Shown: positions 8,064 through 16,099 of the stretch, piece after piece
How positions within the stretch are numbered: position 1 is the first letter of the stretch
How the letters are laid out: every line of letters begins with the position of its first letter
From: a virus
Strand: one strand, 5' to 3'
IMG/VR virus record: IMGVR_UViG_3300045963_000138
Coordinates: 1-32,068 of that record
DNA: 32,068 nt
Notes under the pieces: model-generated
Seen by the model: the letters and a program-made list of their open reading frames with translations, nothing else
Told to the model about the DNA's origin: nothing
The model's database searches: none
Made by a program: the position numbers and the translations under genes

Positions 8064-8468
8064 TCAGACCCCGAACGCCGTGACGGTCAACGAGGTGAAA
8101 TTACACGTCTGCCCGCTCGTGATGCTGGCGCTGGTCACGATCATGTCGGTGCCTGATGTGCCCACCGTCCCCTGCACAACGGCGTTGGTGCTCGTGGCTG
8201 CAGTTGGGTAGATGCGAAAGTAGCCCACGGTCCCGGAATTCCCAGCCGTGGCCGATGCGACAGCCGCAGCCGTCAGCACGCCGCCCGAGGCAGAGCCGAA
8301 CCCGCCAGCATTGCCCGCAAATGTCACCAGCAGAGTGCCAGTGTCGGCTGCCCCGCAGTTCGCAGGCGCCGTTCCCGACCAGATCTTGATGACTGCAGAC
8401 GCGCCGATATCGGTAGCGAGCTGCGTCATCGCATTGGTGCGGTGCGTGGTGCTGTATTGGATGCTCAT
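8064..8468 (-). CDS. Small beta-rich virion protein
   Basis: A 134-residue protein starting MSIQYSTTHRTNAMTQLA, with DIGASAVIKIWSGTAPANCG near the start and alternating polar and small residues after it, ending SLTVTAFGV. The INxxATDIGxxAxIKI(W/Y)-G-P pattern occurs in phage proteins that follow portal genes and are listed as structural. Start overlaps the portal stop as ATGA, which favours co-translation with the portal. Confidence 0.68.
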   Translation of the reverse strand: MSIQYSTTHRTNAMTQLATDIGASAVIKIWSGTAPANCGAADTGTLLVTFAGNAGGFGSASGGVLTAAAVASATAGNSGTVGYFRIYPTAATSTNAVVQGTVGTSGTDMIVTSASITSGQTCNFTSLTVTAFGV

Positions 8469-10690
8469 GCGATGCCTGCAGCGCGGCCATCAGGCCCGCG
8501 AATGATCTGTTTCGGCTTGCCCATCTGTTCAACTGCAGCCCGGAACCCGTCGATGCTGACAGCCAGAGCGCTTGTCAGGTCCTGCCCGCCTGCCGTGTCG
8601 ACTGGCGCCGCATTGCCCTGGCTCATCTGGGCGATGTAAATCTGCGTCTCGGCTTGCAGCTGGGCCTTCCAGCGCTCGAACTCGATCTCTTGCGTCCGGA
8701 TCTGCATTTGCTGGTCGGCCTTGTACTGCTCAAGCTGCATTTGCAGCTGTGCCTCTGCCTGTTTTTGCTGTGCCTCGACGTGCTGGCGGTTGGTGTCCAC
8801 CTGGGCCTGCATCGTCATGCGCTCATGCTCAAGCTGTAGCTCGGACTGCTTGCTGGCCTGGTCCGCCTGCATTTGCAACTGCGCTTGCTGTGCATCGTGC
8901 TGCATCTGCGCCTGGGCCTGCATCATCTTGGGGTCTTGGTGCGGCTGTGGCTGCTGCGCGTCGGGGAACAACTCCTCAGCCCCTTGCAGACCGGATGCAT
9001 CGACGAACTTGCGCGCCGCCAGGATCACGGCCTGCGGGCTGATCACGCCGGCCTGCGCCATGGGCGCTTGCATCTGCATGATCTGCTGCAACACGATGGC
9101 CTTCTTGTCCTTCGACCCGGTCCCCAGGCCGGCATTGACGGTGATCTGGTAGCCCTCGTCCCACTCGCGCGGATCGATTGGCACCCATTTTCCCATCAGC
9201 TCAACGATTTCCTCGACCTCTTGATACCGGCACATGCAAGCCAGCATCTTTCCAAATATCTTCCGCACGGATTCTGCCGCAACCCGGGCGATGAGTTCGG
9301 TCCGCTGGTCTGCCTTCTCTGCGATGAGAGAAACTCCCGTCGCAGTTGGGTTAAGTGCATCCGGGCTCATGCCCTGCGAATATCGCGTGTACCCCGTGCG
9401 GGTTTCTCGCCACTGCTCAGACCATTCGACCATCTGCCATGCCGATTGATCCAGACCGTTTTGAGGAACTGGAACCATCGCGCCTTGCGTCTTGACCCGA
9501 ACCACGCCGCCAGGGCGCGACATCAGCAGGTCATCAAGATTCACCTGCCCCTCGACAACGGCCGTGCGTTGGTTCACGGACAGATAGACATTGTCCAGAA
9601 TCGCCCGCATCAGCGACGTGCGCAGGCGCTGCGGCTCGATGGCCATGTCGGCCGGGCAAAGGCCGAAGAACGTATGAGGCAGCGGGATCGGGCAGAACCA
9701 GACGAAAGGGTGATCTGGAACCTTCTCCTGCTCCATCACCGTCTTGCCGATCATGAAGACGCGTAGCCACTCAGGGATGCCGTCGCCGTCTTGATCGAGT
9801 TTGATGTAGCACTCGCTGCACTTGTACCGCTGCAGTTCACCGTCTGATGCATCGTAGAAAAACGGCGTCTGCGTGTTCGCGCGCTCGATTTCCTCGATGT
9901 TCCATGAGTCCTCGGTGCTGGTGTTTGTCAGGTCGTAACCGTCCGCCTCAAGCTCGGCCCGGGTGCGGTAGAACTCGTGCGCGACGAACAGCGGATCTTC
10001 GCCGTACCGCGCGCGGGGATGAACGCGCATTTCCTCGGGGGGCACGCACTTGACGACGCAGCGATCTTCGACCTTCTCGCGCTTCACCTTGAGGTCGTAC
10101 ACCTCGATCTGCATCGGAGGCTGCTCAGGCATGCCGGGCATTTCTGGTGCCTCGATCTGGACGGTCTGAACCTCCTTCTCCAGCACCTCCACGTCATCAT
10201 CCTCGAGCATTTCCTCGACCTGCTCGGCCGTCAGTTGCTTGTATGACTCCTCAATATCTCGCCTTGATTCTTCCCAGTAGACCTTGACGAATCCGACTTT
10301 CTGCACCAGCGCATCGCGGAACATGCTGTTCAGCACACCGAAGCCGTCGTTCTTCTTCCAGAAACAGTGCCGCATGTACTCGCTGGCAAGTTTTGCCTGT
10401 GGTGCGAATCGCTCAGCAGTTGGCGTGCACTCGACGGCGTCGGGCGACGCGGCAAACACGCGGATCAGGCTGGGCAGCATCCACTCGACAGTATCCGCCA
10501 CGTCAGACGCGACGATCTGTGACCGGTCGGGGATGGACGGCGGGGCGAGCTCACCGGTCGCCTCGGCCTTGTAGTACTGCAAGTTCCGAAGGCGGAGCTG
10601 TGCCACCTCAGACGTGGGGGAACCAAGGGCCTGCTTCAGCTCCTTTTCGAGGATCGCCGCTAGCTCGCTGTCGCTATATTTCTTGGCCAT
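8465..10690 (-). CDS. Portal protein (P22/SU10-like)
   Basis: A 741-residue portal protein, the dodecameric ring at the packaging vertex. I start at ATG 10690 (MAKKYSDSELAAILEKEL); an in-frame GTG at 10717 is possible and neither start has a strong ribosome site. The core shows a long clip/stem-type acidic insert (EEMLEDDDVEVLEKEVQ), the CVPPEEMRVHPRARYGEDP segment and the PFVWFCPIPLPHTFFG and ALNPTATGVSL segments typical of large podovirus portals. The C-terminal 150 residues are glutamine-rich coiled coil, likely the barrel or an internal extension. It follows the large terminase gene, the standard order. Confidence 0.9.
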   Translation of the reverse strand: MAKKYSDSELAAILEKELKQALGSPTSEVAQLRLRNLQYYKAEATGELAPPSIPDRSQIVASDVADTVEWMLPSLIRVFAASPDAVECTPTAERFAPQAKLASEYMRHCFWKKNDGFGVLNSMFRDALVQKVGFVKVYWEESRRDIEESYKQLTAEQVEEMLEDDDVEVLEKEVQTVQIEAPEMPGMPEQPPMQIEVYDLKVKREKVEDRCVVKCVPPEEMRVHPRARYGEDPLFVAHEFYRTRAELEADGYDLTNTSTEDSWNIEEIERANTQTPFFYDASDGELQRYKCSECYIKLDQDGDGIPEWLRVFMIGKTVMEQEKVPDHPFVWFCPIPLPHTFFGLCPADMAIEPQRLRTSLMRAILDNVYLSVNQRTAVVEGQVNLDDLLMSRPGGVVRVKTQGAMVPVPQNGLDQSAWQMVEWSEQWRETRTGYTRYSQGMSPDALNPTATGVSLIAEKADQRTELIARVAAESVRKIFGKMLACMCRYQEVEEIVELMGKWVPIDPREWDEGYQITVNAGLGTGSKDKKAIVLQQIMQMQAPMAQAGVISPQAVILAARKFVDASGLQGAEELFPDAQQPQPHQDPKMMQAQAQMQHDAQQAQLQMQADQASKQSELQLEHERMTMQAQVDTNRQHVEAQQKQAEAQLQMQLEQYKADQQMQIRTQEIEFERWKAQLQAETQIYIAQMSQGNAAPVDTAGGQDLTSALAVSIDGFRAAVEQMGKPKQIIRGPDGRAAGIA

Positions 10691-10723
10691 AGGCGCCAAG
10701 TGTAGCAACACGGCCACGGACGG

Positions 10724-12010
10724 TCATCTGTACCCCATCGTTGGGTATTTGAGCACACCACCCCATTCGTCGTTGCTCATGTTGTCGACGCAGAGTGCAA
10801 GGTATCTGAACGCATCGGCACCGTGCGAATACTCATCATGCACAGGGGCGCCAGGCTCATTCGTCGATGCGCTGATCTGGCGCCTGTATCGCTTCAGGCA
10901 TTCGATCAGGCGGGCCGCGCGCTCCCTGTTGAAGTAGATCCGGCCGAACACCTCACGTGCGCGCTTGATGCCCTGTTCAATGCCTGCCTGCGGTATCCCT
11001 GGGCTTCCTGAGTCACCCGGCACATTCCACCCCAGGCCACGCAGCACGTCAGCGTCCATGCGCCCGGTCTGGTGCCGCTTGGCGAACCCATCGTGCGGTA
11101 GGTAGTGCGTTCCCCAGTTCACAGGCTCACCGTCCAGCGTCAGGGCTTTCAGGTCGGCGCTGTAACTCGCGAGTGTGCGCTGCGAATCCTCGATGTAGTG
11201 CACGATCCGGATCTCGCTGCTGACCTTTTGCACGAGGATGATTGCCATGCAGTCGTTAAACCCAAGATCCCACACGGCATGGGTCTTCAGCAGCGGGTCG
11301 TGGGGCACAGCACCGATACGCGGGCCTGCTGCGCTCATCTGGTCGAAATAGATCGCACCCTCAACAGCAGGCTTGCACTTGCCTTCCCAGGTGTGCGCGT
11401 AATCATCCGGTTTCATCGTGTTCTGTGCATGCACCCGCTCAGCCTCCAGCACAGCCGGGAAATATGGGTTGTCGTGCCAGTTCATTTCGATGCTGACCGT
11501 GCCAGGCGCCGGCTCAGTAACCGCCATCCGGTGCGTTTCATCGCTCTCAAGTTCTGGGTTGTAGGTCGCCCATATCTCGCTACCCTCCTTGCGGATCGTC
11601 GGCGTCAGGATGCGCCACGAGCGTTGCGTGATGGCTTGCGCCTCCTCGCACCAGACGATATCCACCCCCTCAAAGCTCTTGATCGATTCGGCCGTTTGAT
11701 CGCTCAGGCCTGAGAAGAATATCTGCGTCCCATTGGCGCCTCGAATCTCAGTCTGCAGCACTTGGTAAAACGCGCCCAGGCCTAGGGCCTCGATCTGGTC
11801 CCTGAGCAACTGGTGCACAGATTGCGCAATACTTTTCTGCACCTCGCGCGTGCACAGTATCCGCAGCGTCTGCGATGCTCCGCGTATCAGCAGCTTGCGA
11901 GCGACGCCCCAGCTTTTGCCTGATCCTCGACCACCACGGATGAATTTGTAGCGGGCCGGTACATCCAGACCCGCCAGCTTCTTCGGGAAACGCGCGATCA
12001 CCTCACTCAT
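10724..12010 (-). CDS. Terminase large subunit, PBSX-type
   Basis: A 428-residue packaging motor and nuclease. Walker A is RGGRGSGKS (residues 25-33), Walker B with the catalytic glutamates is VDIVWCEEA (116-124) and the coupling motif is ATYNP (148-152). The nuclease domain carries VWDLGFNDCMAI (aspartate 248) and a final DEYSHGADAFRYL with conserved acidic residues near 400. This is the PBSX/Terminase_3 family. It translocates DNA into the prohead through the portal and cuts concatemers. It overlaps the TerS-like gene by 8 bases. Confidence 0.93.
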   Translation of the reverse strand: MSEVIARFPKKLAGLDVPARYKFIRGGRGSGKSWGVARKLLIRGASQTLRILCTREVQKSIAQSVHQLLRDQIEALGLGAFYQVLQTEIRGANGTQIFFSGLSDQTAESIKSFEGVDIVWCEEAQAITQRSWRILTPTIRKEGSEIWATYNPELESDETHRMAVTEPAPGTVSIEMNWHDNPYFPAVLEAERVHAQNTMKPDDYAHTWEGKCKPAVEGAIYFDQMSAAGPRIGAVPHDPLLKTHAVWDLGFNDCMAIILVQKVSSEIRIVHYIEDSQRTLASYSADLKALTLDGEPVNWGTHYLPHDGFAKRHQTGRMDADVLRGLGWNVPGDSGSPGIPQAGIEQGIKRAREVFGRIYFNRERAARLIECLKRYRRQISASTNEPGAPVHDEYSHGADAFRYLALCVDNMSNDEWGGVLKYPTMGYR

Positions 12011-12521
12011 GCACGATACGGATCATGTGCGGTTGCTCTCCCGCATCTTCCAGCTTCTCGACCCTGGCCTTGTTCGCGGCCAACAAGTTCAAAGCGATGT
12101 GGCTGGAATCGTTGGCGAGCTTGGTCAGAACGCCGACGTTGCGCAGGCTGTCGATCGATGCCATCGGCTCGGCGTCGTCCACCTTGGCGACCTCGCTGTT
12201 TGCCAGCGCATGCAGCCGGTGTGCTGTGGCACTGCCCAACTCTGCGGCACTGGCCAGGCTCGCGCTGATGTTGCGCAGGCGTTCGGCCAGGCTAACGGCC
12301 GCGTACTGCTGCGGCACCGGCAGCGCGGCAAGTTCCGTCTGAGCGGCGGCGAGCTTCTGCGCGACAGCCCGCACCTGCGGGGTATGCGGGTTTACCTTTG
12401 CCCGCACCGATGACTCATCAACGCCGAACTCACGCGCCAGCGCCCTGACGCCTTCGCCGGCAGCGTGGCGCCTCGCCACCTCCTGCCATTGCGCCGGGCT
12501 CAGCTTAGACGGTCGAGCCAT
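12003..12521 (-). CDS. Terminase small subunit-like DNA-binding protein
   Basis: A 172-residue protein starting at ATG 12521 (MARPSKLSPAQWQEVARRH), 4 bases after the previous stop; an upstream extension to 12578 lies inside the previous gene. Residues 5-50 form a helix-turn-helix of the resolvase/homeodomain-like type (GVRALAREFGVDESSVRAKV), as in many TerS proteins that recognise the packaging site. The rest is helical and probably oligomerises. Its place directly before TerL, with overlap, supports the small terminase call. Confidence 0.78.
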   Translation of the reverse strand: MARPSKLSPAQWQEVARRHAAGEGVRALAREFGVDESSVRAKVNPHTPQVRAVAQKLAAAQTELAALPVPQQYAAVSLAERLRNISASLASAAELGSATAHRLHALANSEVAKVDDAEPMASIDSLRNVGVLTKLANDSSHIALNLLAANKARVEKLEDAGEQPHMIRIVHE

Positions 12522-12525
12522 CGAC

Positions 12526-12867
12526 TCAGGCCGCCACCCGGTAGTGATCCAGCGTGCCCGCCTCACGCGCCGCAGCAACGACCGCCGGCACCCGGCCGCG
12601 CTGGCCTTGCACGTAGATCGTGCCGTTGATGTTGTAGGTCACGGCGCCGGGCTTGGGCTCGGCCTTCTTGCGCGCTGGCTTGGTGGCCTTGACTGCGGCC
12701 TTGGTGCCCAGGTGCTCGGACGTGATGCCATGCTCAGCCATGATGGCCTTGATCTGGCCCAGCGCCTCGGATTTTTCGGCCTTGCGGGCATCCGCAATCA
12801 TGGCCTCGTGGGCGGCGAGTTGTGCGGCGAGTTCTTCGCGCTTGTTCAGCAAGTGGGTGATGCTCAT
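12526..12867 (-). CDS. H-NS-family DNA-binding protein
   Basis: A 113-residue protein with the H-NS plan: an N-terminal charged coiled coil (LLNKREELAAQLAAHEAM), the segment GQIKAIMAEHGITSEHL that closes the oligomerisation domain in betaproteobacterial H-NS proteins, a basic linker (TKPARKKAEPKPG) and a C-terminal domain with VQGQRGRVPAVVAAARE in place of the usual SGRGR-x-P-x-W loop. The GQRGR core could still insert in AT-rich minor grooves. By family knowledge H-NS proteins silence AT-rich DNA; a phage copy may counter or borrow host silencing. It sits oddly within the packaging cluster between NinG and TerS. Confidence 0.75.
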   Translation of the reverse strand: MSITHLLNKREELAAQLAAHEAMIADARKAEKSEALGQIKAIMAEHGITSEHLGTKAAVKATKPARKKAEPKPGAVTYNINGTIYVQGQRGRVPAVVAAAREAGTLDHYRVAA

Positions 12868-12889
12868 TTCATTTCCGGTTTTAGGTTGA

Positions 12890-12975
12890 TGGTGGATGCC
12901 TAGGGAATCGAACCCATGGGACCGTTAGATAGCAGATTTACTGTCTGCCCCCGCTCCATACGGGGCTATGCATCC
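12890..12975 (-). tRNA. tRNA-Tyr-like (anticodon GTA), 86 nt, possibly degenerate
   Basis: The minus strand can be read as a class II tRNA with an encoded CCA. The acceptor arms GGATGCA and GGCATCC pair at 6 of 7 positions. The anticodon stem GCAGA/TCTGC is perfect, with loop CAGTAAA (anticodon GTA). The T arm GGG-TTCGATT-CCC is clear, but the two outer T-stem pairs mismatch. The D arm pairs poorly. Position 33 is A instead of the near-universal T. The total length and long variable region fit tRNA-Tyr. The 5' end overlaps the last codons and TAG stop of ninG. It may be a decayed copy or an unusual phage tRNA. Confidence 0.6.
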
Positions 12976-13526
12976 TTGACTCGTTGTTGCTCTTTCTTTG
13001 CAAGCTCTTTGAAGTGCTCACGCAGTTCGCGCATTTGGTGCCGCGTGTATTTGCGCGGCGTCTCATCATAATCGAGTTCTTCAACGGCTTGCAATCCAAT
13101 GCGAGCAATCAGGCCAATGCGATAGCGCACTGGATCGCCACCCTTGAACTGGTTGCAGTGTTTGCACTGCCCGTGGACATTGCGTGCATCGAACTCAAGA
13201 TGTTTCGCGCTGCCGACACTGCGGAGATGGCCAGCATCGAATGCGCCGCCGACTGCCGGGCCTTGCAGTGGCTCGCCGCACGATATGCACCCCTTGTCCT
13301 TGTCGCGCAGGCGGACCCACAGGTGCATCCAGGCCTTGGCTTCGGCCTTGAGCTGCGGCAGGGTCTTCATCGACTCTCTAGCCTTCCTGTCGGCCGCGCG
13401 CTCAGACTGCTTCGCTGATCGCTTGTCTGCCGTCACCTTCGCCCTGGCGCACCGGGGGCCGCAGACGGCCTGCAGCGTGGTGTAGCGCGGCTCAAATTCC
13501 TTGCTGCAGTGCGCGCAGGTTCTCAT
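12966..13526 (-). CDS. ninG: NinG (Rap)-like recombination nuclease
   Basis: A 186-residue homologue of lambda NinG/Rap, a structure-specific endonuclease acting on recombination intermediates such as Holliday junctions and D-loops. It starts MRTCAHCSKEF with a zinc pair (C4, C7, then C22, C26), followed by a basic helix (DKRSAKQSERAADRKARES). The HNH-like core is GCISCGEPL, then FDAGHLRSVGSAKHLEFD and NVHGQCKHCNQFKGG. The order of Cys pairs and the AGH motif matches NinG. Its C-terminal codons overlap the tRNA-like element. Its start is the ATGA junction of a small-gene operon. Confidence 0.9.
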   Translation of the reverse strand: MRTCAHCSKEFEPRYTTLQAVCGPRCARAKVTADKRSAKQSERAADRKARESMKTLPQLKAEAKAWMHLWVRLRDKDKGCISCGEPLQGPAVGGAFDAGHLRSVGSAKHLEFDARNVHGQCKHCNQFKGGDPVRYRIGLIARIGLQAVEELDYDETPRKYTRHQMRELREHFKELAKKEQQRVKDA

Positions 13527-13741
13527 GCTCTTTCCCGGATCAGCCCGGCCTGCCTTGCGTATTCATCGCTGACCTTGCGCGCTGCAATCGGCCCCTCGGC
13601 GCGCTCCAGCTCGTGCAGGTACGTCACCCGGTCCATGCTGATGCGCATGCGGGTCAGATTGCTGACGTGCTTGTCGATCCTGGCCTGGGTGAAGCCCTGC
13701 TCGCCGTCCGTGTCCTCGAATTCAGGCTTTCCCATTTTCAA
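13523..13741 (-). CDS. Small hypothetical protein upstream of ninG
   Basis: A 72-residue charged helical protein (MKMGKPEFEDTDGEQGFTQ start) ending in the ATGA overlap with ninG. A second ATG at 13735 is an alternative start that shortens the overlap with the preceding gene. The segment DRVTYLHELERAEGPIAAR looks like an amphipathic helix. Family not recognised; similar short proteins often precede ninG in phages. Confidence 0.62.
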   Translation of the reverse strand: MKMGKPEFEDTDGEQGFTQARIDKHVSNLTRMRISMDRVTYLHELERAEGPIAARKVSDEYARQAGLIRERA

Positions 13742-14045
13742 CCCCAGCCAGGAGCTGCCCGGTGTCGCGCATTGACTTTGCCTTTTTCTTGACTGCAGCC
13801 ATCAGCGCATCATGCACCACATCATCAACTGTCGCAGCGAGTTTTGCCGGAGCGATACGTGCAATTTCTGCAGTGATGTCTAGCGTGTCGATGTACGCCA
13901 GCGCCTGTTTCTTCACGGCCTCATATCCTGCCCCGCCCTTTTCACCAGTGTATTTCGGCGGTGCAAACATTTCCGCCCAGCACCGGTTTACGGCATCGCG
14001 CACAGGCTGCTCACCGTCGATTGATACGCTCACGTCGATTTTCAT
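13722..14045 (-). CDS. Hypothetical protein
   Basis: A 107-residue protein starting at ATG 14045 in a TGATG junction (a GTG at 14048 is also possible). It starts [20 protein letters not shown], has an acidic-basic helical middle (EAVKKQALAYIDTLDIT) and ends with lysine-rich helix. It overlaps the next gene by 20 bases. I recognise no family; the length and helical character suggest a small cytoplasmic accessory protein. Confidence 0.58.
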   Translation of the reverse strand: MKIDVSVSIDGEQPVRDAVNRCWAEMFAPPKYTGEKGGAGYEAVKKQALAYIDTLDITAEIARIAPAKLAATVDDVVHDALMAAVKKKAKSMRDTGQLLAGVENGKA

Positions 14046-14521
14046 CACGCTGCTACCCTCATTTCTGGCTGTTGAATTGCCCGCTCATATGCATCGTGCC
14101 ACATTCTGCGGGGTAGTGCGGTCAGCAGTTGTTCATAGATATCGGCGAGCTGCAGTATGTCGGCGCGCTCAGTCCCGCTGCATCCAATCTTTCCAGTTTG
14201 CTCCATGCGCTGCGTGACGCTCGCGATTGAATGTGCGATGCGGTGCACCTCCTCGCCGGCCTGCTCCAGCGCATCGGGGTCGACCTGGCAGTGGTCCGGC
14301 TTTGCCCTGGCGATGTCGATTGCGGCGGCAAGGGAAACGATCTCGGCAGACAGGGCATGCACATGCTGCGGCTGGGCATCGTGGCTCACCACTGCATCCA
14401 CCTCGCTGCGCACGCGCAGGCCGATGGCACGAAGCATGTAGGCCGATGAGCAGAAAGGCAGTGGCGACACAAGCACGGGGCGCGGCTTGTAGGCCTTGCG
14501 GGGCCGCTTGTTCGCACTCAT
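14045..14521 (-). CDS. Hypothetical protein
   Basis: A 158-residue protein with a basic N-terminus ([15 protein letters not shown]) and a long helical remainder ([40 protein letters not shown]). ATG 14521 overlaps the dfrB-like stop as ATGA. The basic, proline-rich N-terminus could bind nucleic acid. No known motif. It is part of the same tightly coupled operon as the dfrB-like gene. Confidence 0.6.
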   Translation of the reverse strand: MSANKRPRKAYKPRPVLVSPLPFCSSAYMLRAIGLRVRSEVDAVVSHDAQPQHVHALSAEIVSLAAAIDIARAKPDHCQVDPDALEQAGEEVHRIAHSIASVTQRMEQTGKIGCSGTERADILQLADIYEQLLTALPRRMWHDAYERAIQQPEMRVAA

Positions 14522-14718
14522 TCTGGCTCACCTGATACAAGTTTCAGAGCCTTCGCCGGGTATATCTGCACCGACCCTGGGTGAAACATACTTTCCACAG
14601 CATACCCTTCTGGCGTGAACATCGTCGAGTAGAACCCGACGATATACCCTTCCCACGCAGCGCCGCTGGTTTTGCGGACGTGTTCACCGATCTTGAACTT
14701 TGTGAATAGACTGTTCAT
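14518..14718 (-). CDS. dfrB-like: Type II dihydrofolate reductase, DfrB/R67-like
   Basis: A 66-residue SH3-barrel reductase of the R67 plasmid type, which works as a homotetramer and reduces dihydrofolate with NADPH. The core [11 protein letters not shown] (residues 14-24), [10 protein letters not shown] (34-43) and HPGSVQIYP (46-54) matches R67 nearly residue for residue. The four active-site residues of R67 (Lys32, Gln67, Ile68, Tyr69) correspond to Lys16, Gln51, Ile52 and Tyr53 here, and the structural Trp38 is kept. R67 is 78 residues; the copy here has a shorter N-terminal tail, which is disordered and dispensable in the family. I start at ATG 14718, which gives an ATGA junction. By family knowledge these enzymes are insensitive to trimethoprim; activity here is untested. 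In a phage it could support dTMP synthesis. Confidence 0.9.
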   Translation of the reverse strand: MNSLFTKFKIGEHVRKTSGAAWEGYIVGFYSTMFTPEGYAVESMFHPGSVQIYPAKALKLVSGEPE

Positions 14719-14999
14719 GCTTCCCCCGACATGACCTGTGGGTAAGACCAAAACACGCCGCTGTGTTGCCGGCAAAACTGTGGCGCTGTTTGCAGGACAA
14801 CAGGCTTTTCACCGCGCCCTGGGTTTTTCACGCCGCGCAAAAGAGCGTACCTGTTGCGGATCTGCCCATTCAGCCGGCCAGGAAGCAGGCCAGATGATGC
14901 AAGCTTCCTGGCGCCCATGCCGATGTTCTTGAGCAGAATGGCATCTTCTTCTTCCGTCCAGCCTTTCGGCGACTGCCTGATATTCCGAGACTTCGTCAT
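14715..14999 (-). CDS. Myb/SANT-like DNA-binding protein
   Basis: A 94-residue protein with a tryptophan-anchored helical domain at residues 13-55: [20 protein letters not shown], then [18 protein letters not shown]. The W-T-x-x-E-D-x-L-L pattern followed by R(T/L)-x-x-(A/Q)-I-x-x-R is a Myb/SANT-like fold found in phage and homing-endonuclease-associated proteins. The C-terminal part has no motif. ATGA junctions link it to dfrB downstream and the RHH gene upstream. Role probably DNA binding. Confidence 0.68.
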   Translation of the reverse strand: MTKSRNIRQSPKGWTEEEDAILLKNIGMGARKLASSGLLPGRLNGQIRNRYALLRGVKNPGRGEKPVVLQTAPQFCRQHSGVFWSYPQVMSGEA

Positions 15000-15187
15000 T
15001 TTGCATCCCTAAGTAGTTTCTCGGCACACGCCAGCTCGATCCAGCGTGTGAGATTTACCCCCTTGTCCGCCGCCATCGCGCGCCATGCATACAGATCGTC
15101 TGCGTGCAGCCGCAGCTCAAGCCTGGCAGTGCGCGCCAGGCCTGGCGGAAGGGGCTTGCGGCCCATCTTCTTCGCCGGGGTGCTCAC
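14996..15187 (-). CDS. Ribbon-helix-helix-type DNA-binding protein
   Basis: A 63-residue protein with GTG start at 15187 in a GTGA junction; upstream sequence to 15256 belongs to the previous gene. After a basic tail (GRKPLPPGLARTARLELRL) comes a strand then two helices (DDLYAWRAMAADKGVNLTRW, then ACAEKLL). This is the ribbon-helix-helix arrangement of Arc-like regulators and toxin antidotes. Likely a small transcriptional regulator. Confidence 0.62.
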   Translation of the reverse strand: MSTPAKKMGRKPLPPGLARTARLELRLHADDLYAWRAMAADKGVNLTRWIELACAEKLLRDAK

Positions 15188-15510
15188 TGCACAACAACCC
15201 GGCTGGCAGAGCCTCCAGACCGCTGCGCGCCGCACCAGCCCGTGCCGATATGCCACACACCATCGATCAGGGTCGCTTCGACGAATTGGATGGTGCAGCG
15301 GTTGCGGTAGCTGTTCGGGACGAAGCCCCAGGCGCTGTACACGCGCACCCGGCGCTTGGCGTTCTGCAGCTCGGCGGCAAGCTCCTCGACTTCATCGGCG
15401 TCGATGGCGCGCTTCGTCGACAGGCCGGGCTTGCCGAAGTTGCATGCAATGGCGGCAGTGATGACGGAAGCCGGAACGACGGGAGCGGCGAATTCAGGGA
15501 TGCGGATCAT
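15184..15510 (-). CDS. Hypothetical protein
   Basis: A 108-residue protein with a good ribosome binding site (AAGGAG, 8 bases before ATG 15510), so it probably heads a translational unit. It starts MIRIPEFAAPVVPASVITAA and contains TKRAIDADEVEELAAELQN and RNRCTIQFVEATLIDGVWH. The last part looks like a small beta domain. No family recognised. Confidence 0.62.
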   Translation of the reverse strand: MIRIPEFAAPVVPASVITAAIACNFGKPGLSTKRAIDADEVEELAAELQNAKRRVRVYSAWGFVPNSYRNRCTIQFVEATLIDGVWHIGTGWCGAQRSGGSASRVVVQ

Positions 15511-15560
15511 GATGGTGTCTCCTTGGGTGGAAGGCCCCGAAGGGACCGAAGGGCCGGTGG

Positions 15561-15806
15561 TCAGGCTTGGAAATTGCCTTTTTCATCGAAGAACTTGGCA
15601 AGCGGGCCGCGAGCCGCATCAACTTCGGCCTTCGTTGTGCAAACAATCCTGCGCGCGTTGTCCATTCCGGATGCCGGGCCGTAGCCCAGCGCATCCAACA
15701 GCGTGCGCAGGCTGGCGTGATCTTTTGCGGTTGTCCCGCGGACAGCCAATTCGGCTGCCGGCTTGCCGTTGTGGGTGATCTTGGCGGCGGTGAAGTGGGG
15801 GGTCAT
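15561..15806 (-). CDS. Small hypothetical protein
   Basis: An 81-residue protein. ATG 15806 has a GGAG ribosome site 8 bases upstream, better than the longer frame open to 15872. It starts MTPHFTAAKITHNGKPAAEL and has RTLLDALGYGPASGMDNA then KFFDEKGNFQA at the end. The alternation of strands and a helix suggests a compact cytoplasmic protein. Function not known. Confidence 0.6.
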   Translation of the reverse strand: MTPHFTAAKITHNGKPAAELAVRGTTAKDHASLRTLLDALGYGPASGMDNARRIVCTTKAEVDAARGPLAKFFDEKGNFQA

Positions 15807-15868
15807 GGTGCTTGCTCCGTTGGGTTGCTGATTCAGTGCCTTCATTCTGCACGTGCAGTCACACCATG

Positions 15869-16099
15869 TCAAGCACTATTTGCACGGCTTTCATCTTCGA
15901 CCCAATCGGCCTGCCCCACAAATTCCCGCGCCCTGGCTGCAGTCGGTGGCCTGGCTGGCTTGCGCTCCGGTCGCGGCTTGACTAGCCCCGCAAGACGGGC
16001 GCAGCGCGGCCCCCATGCCACCGTTCGGCCCTTGCTGTCGGTCAGCACGGGGGTGGATGGCCTGGGCAGCATCGGGCGCCCGCAGCGGCAGCAGATCAC
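15869..16099 (-). CDS. Small zinc-ribbon-like protein
   Basis: A 76-residue protein with GTG start overlapping the methyltransferase stop as GTGA. It begins with CCRCGRPM, a Cys-x-x-Cys knuckle, and has a second cysteine at RCARLAG. The remainder is arginine and proline-rich (KPRPERKPARPPTAARAR). It could bind nucleic acid or partner the methyltransferase that it is translationally coupled to. No family assigned. Confidence 0.6.
   Translation of the reverse strand: MICCRCGRPMLPRPSTPVLTDSKGRTVAWGPRCARLAGLVKPRPERKPARPPTAARAREFVGQADWVEDESRANSA

Noticed and set aside
12925-12931. GTTAGAT, a possible attC box, inside the tRNA-like element
   Set aside because: It has no partner box at the right distance and lies in the variable region of the tRNA fold.
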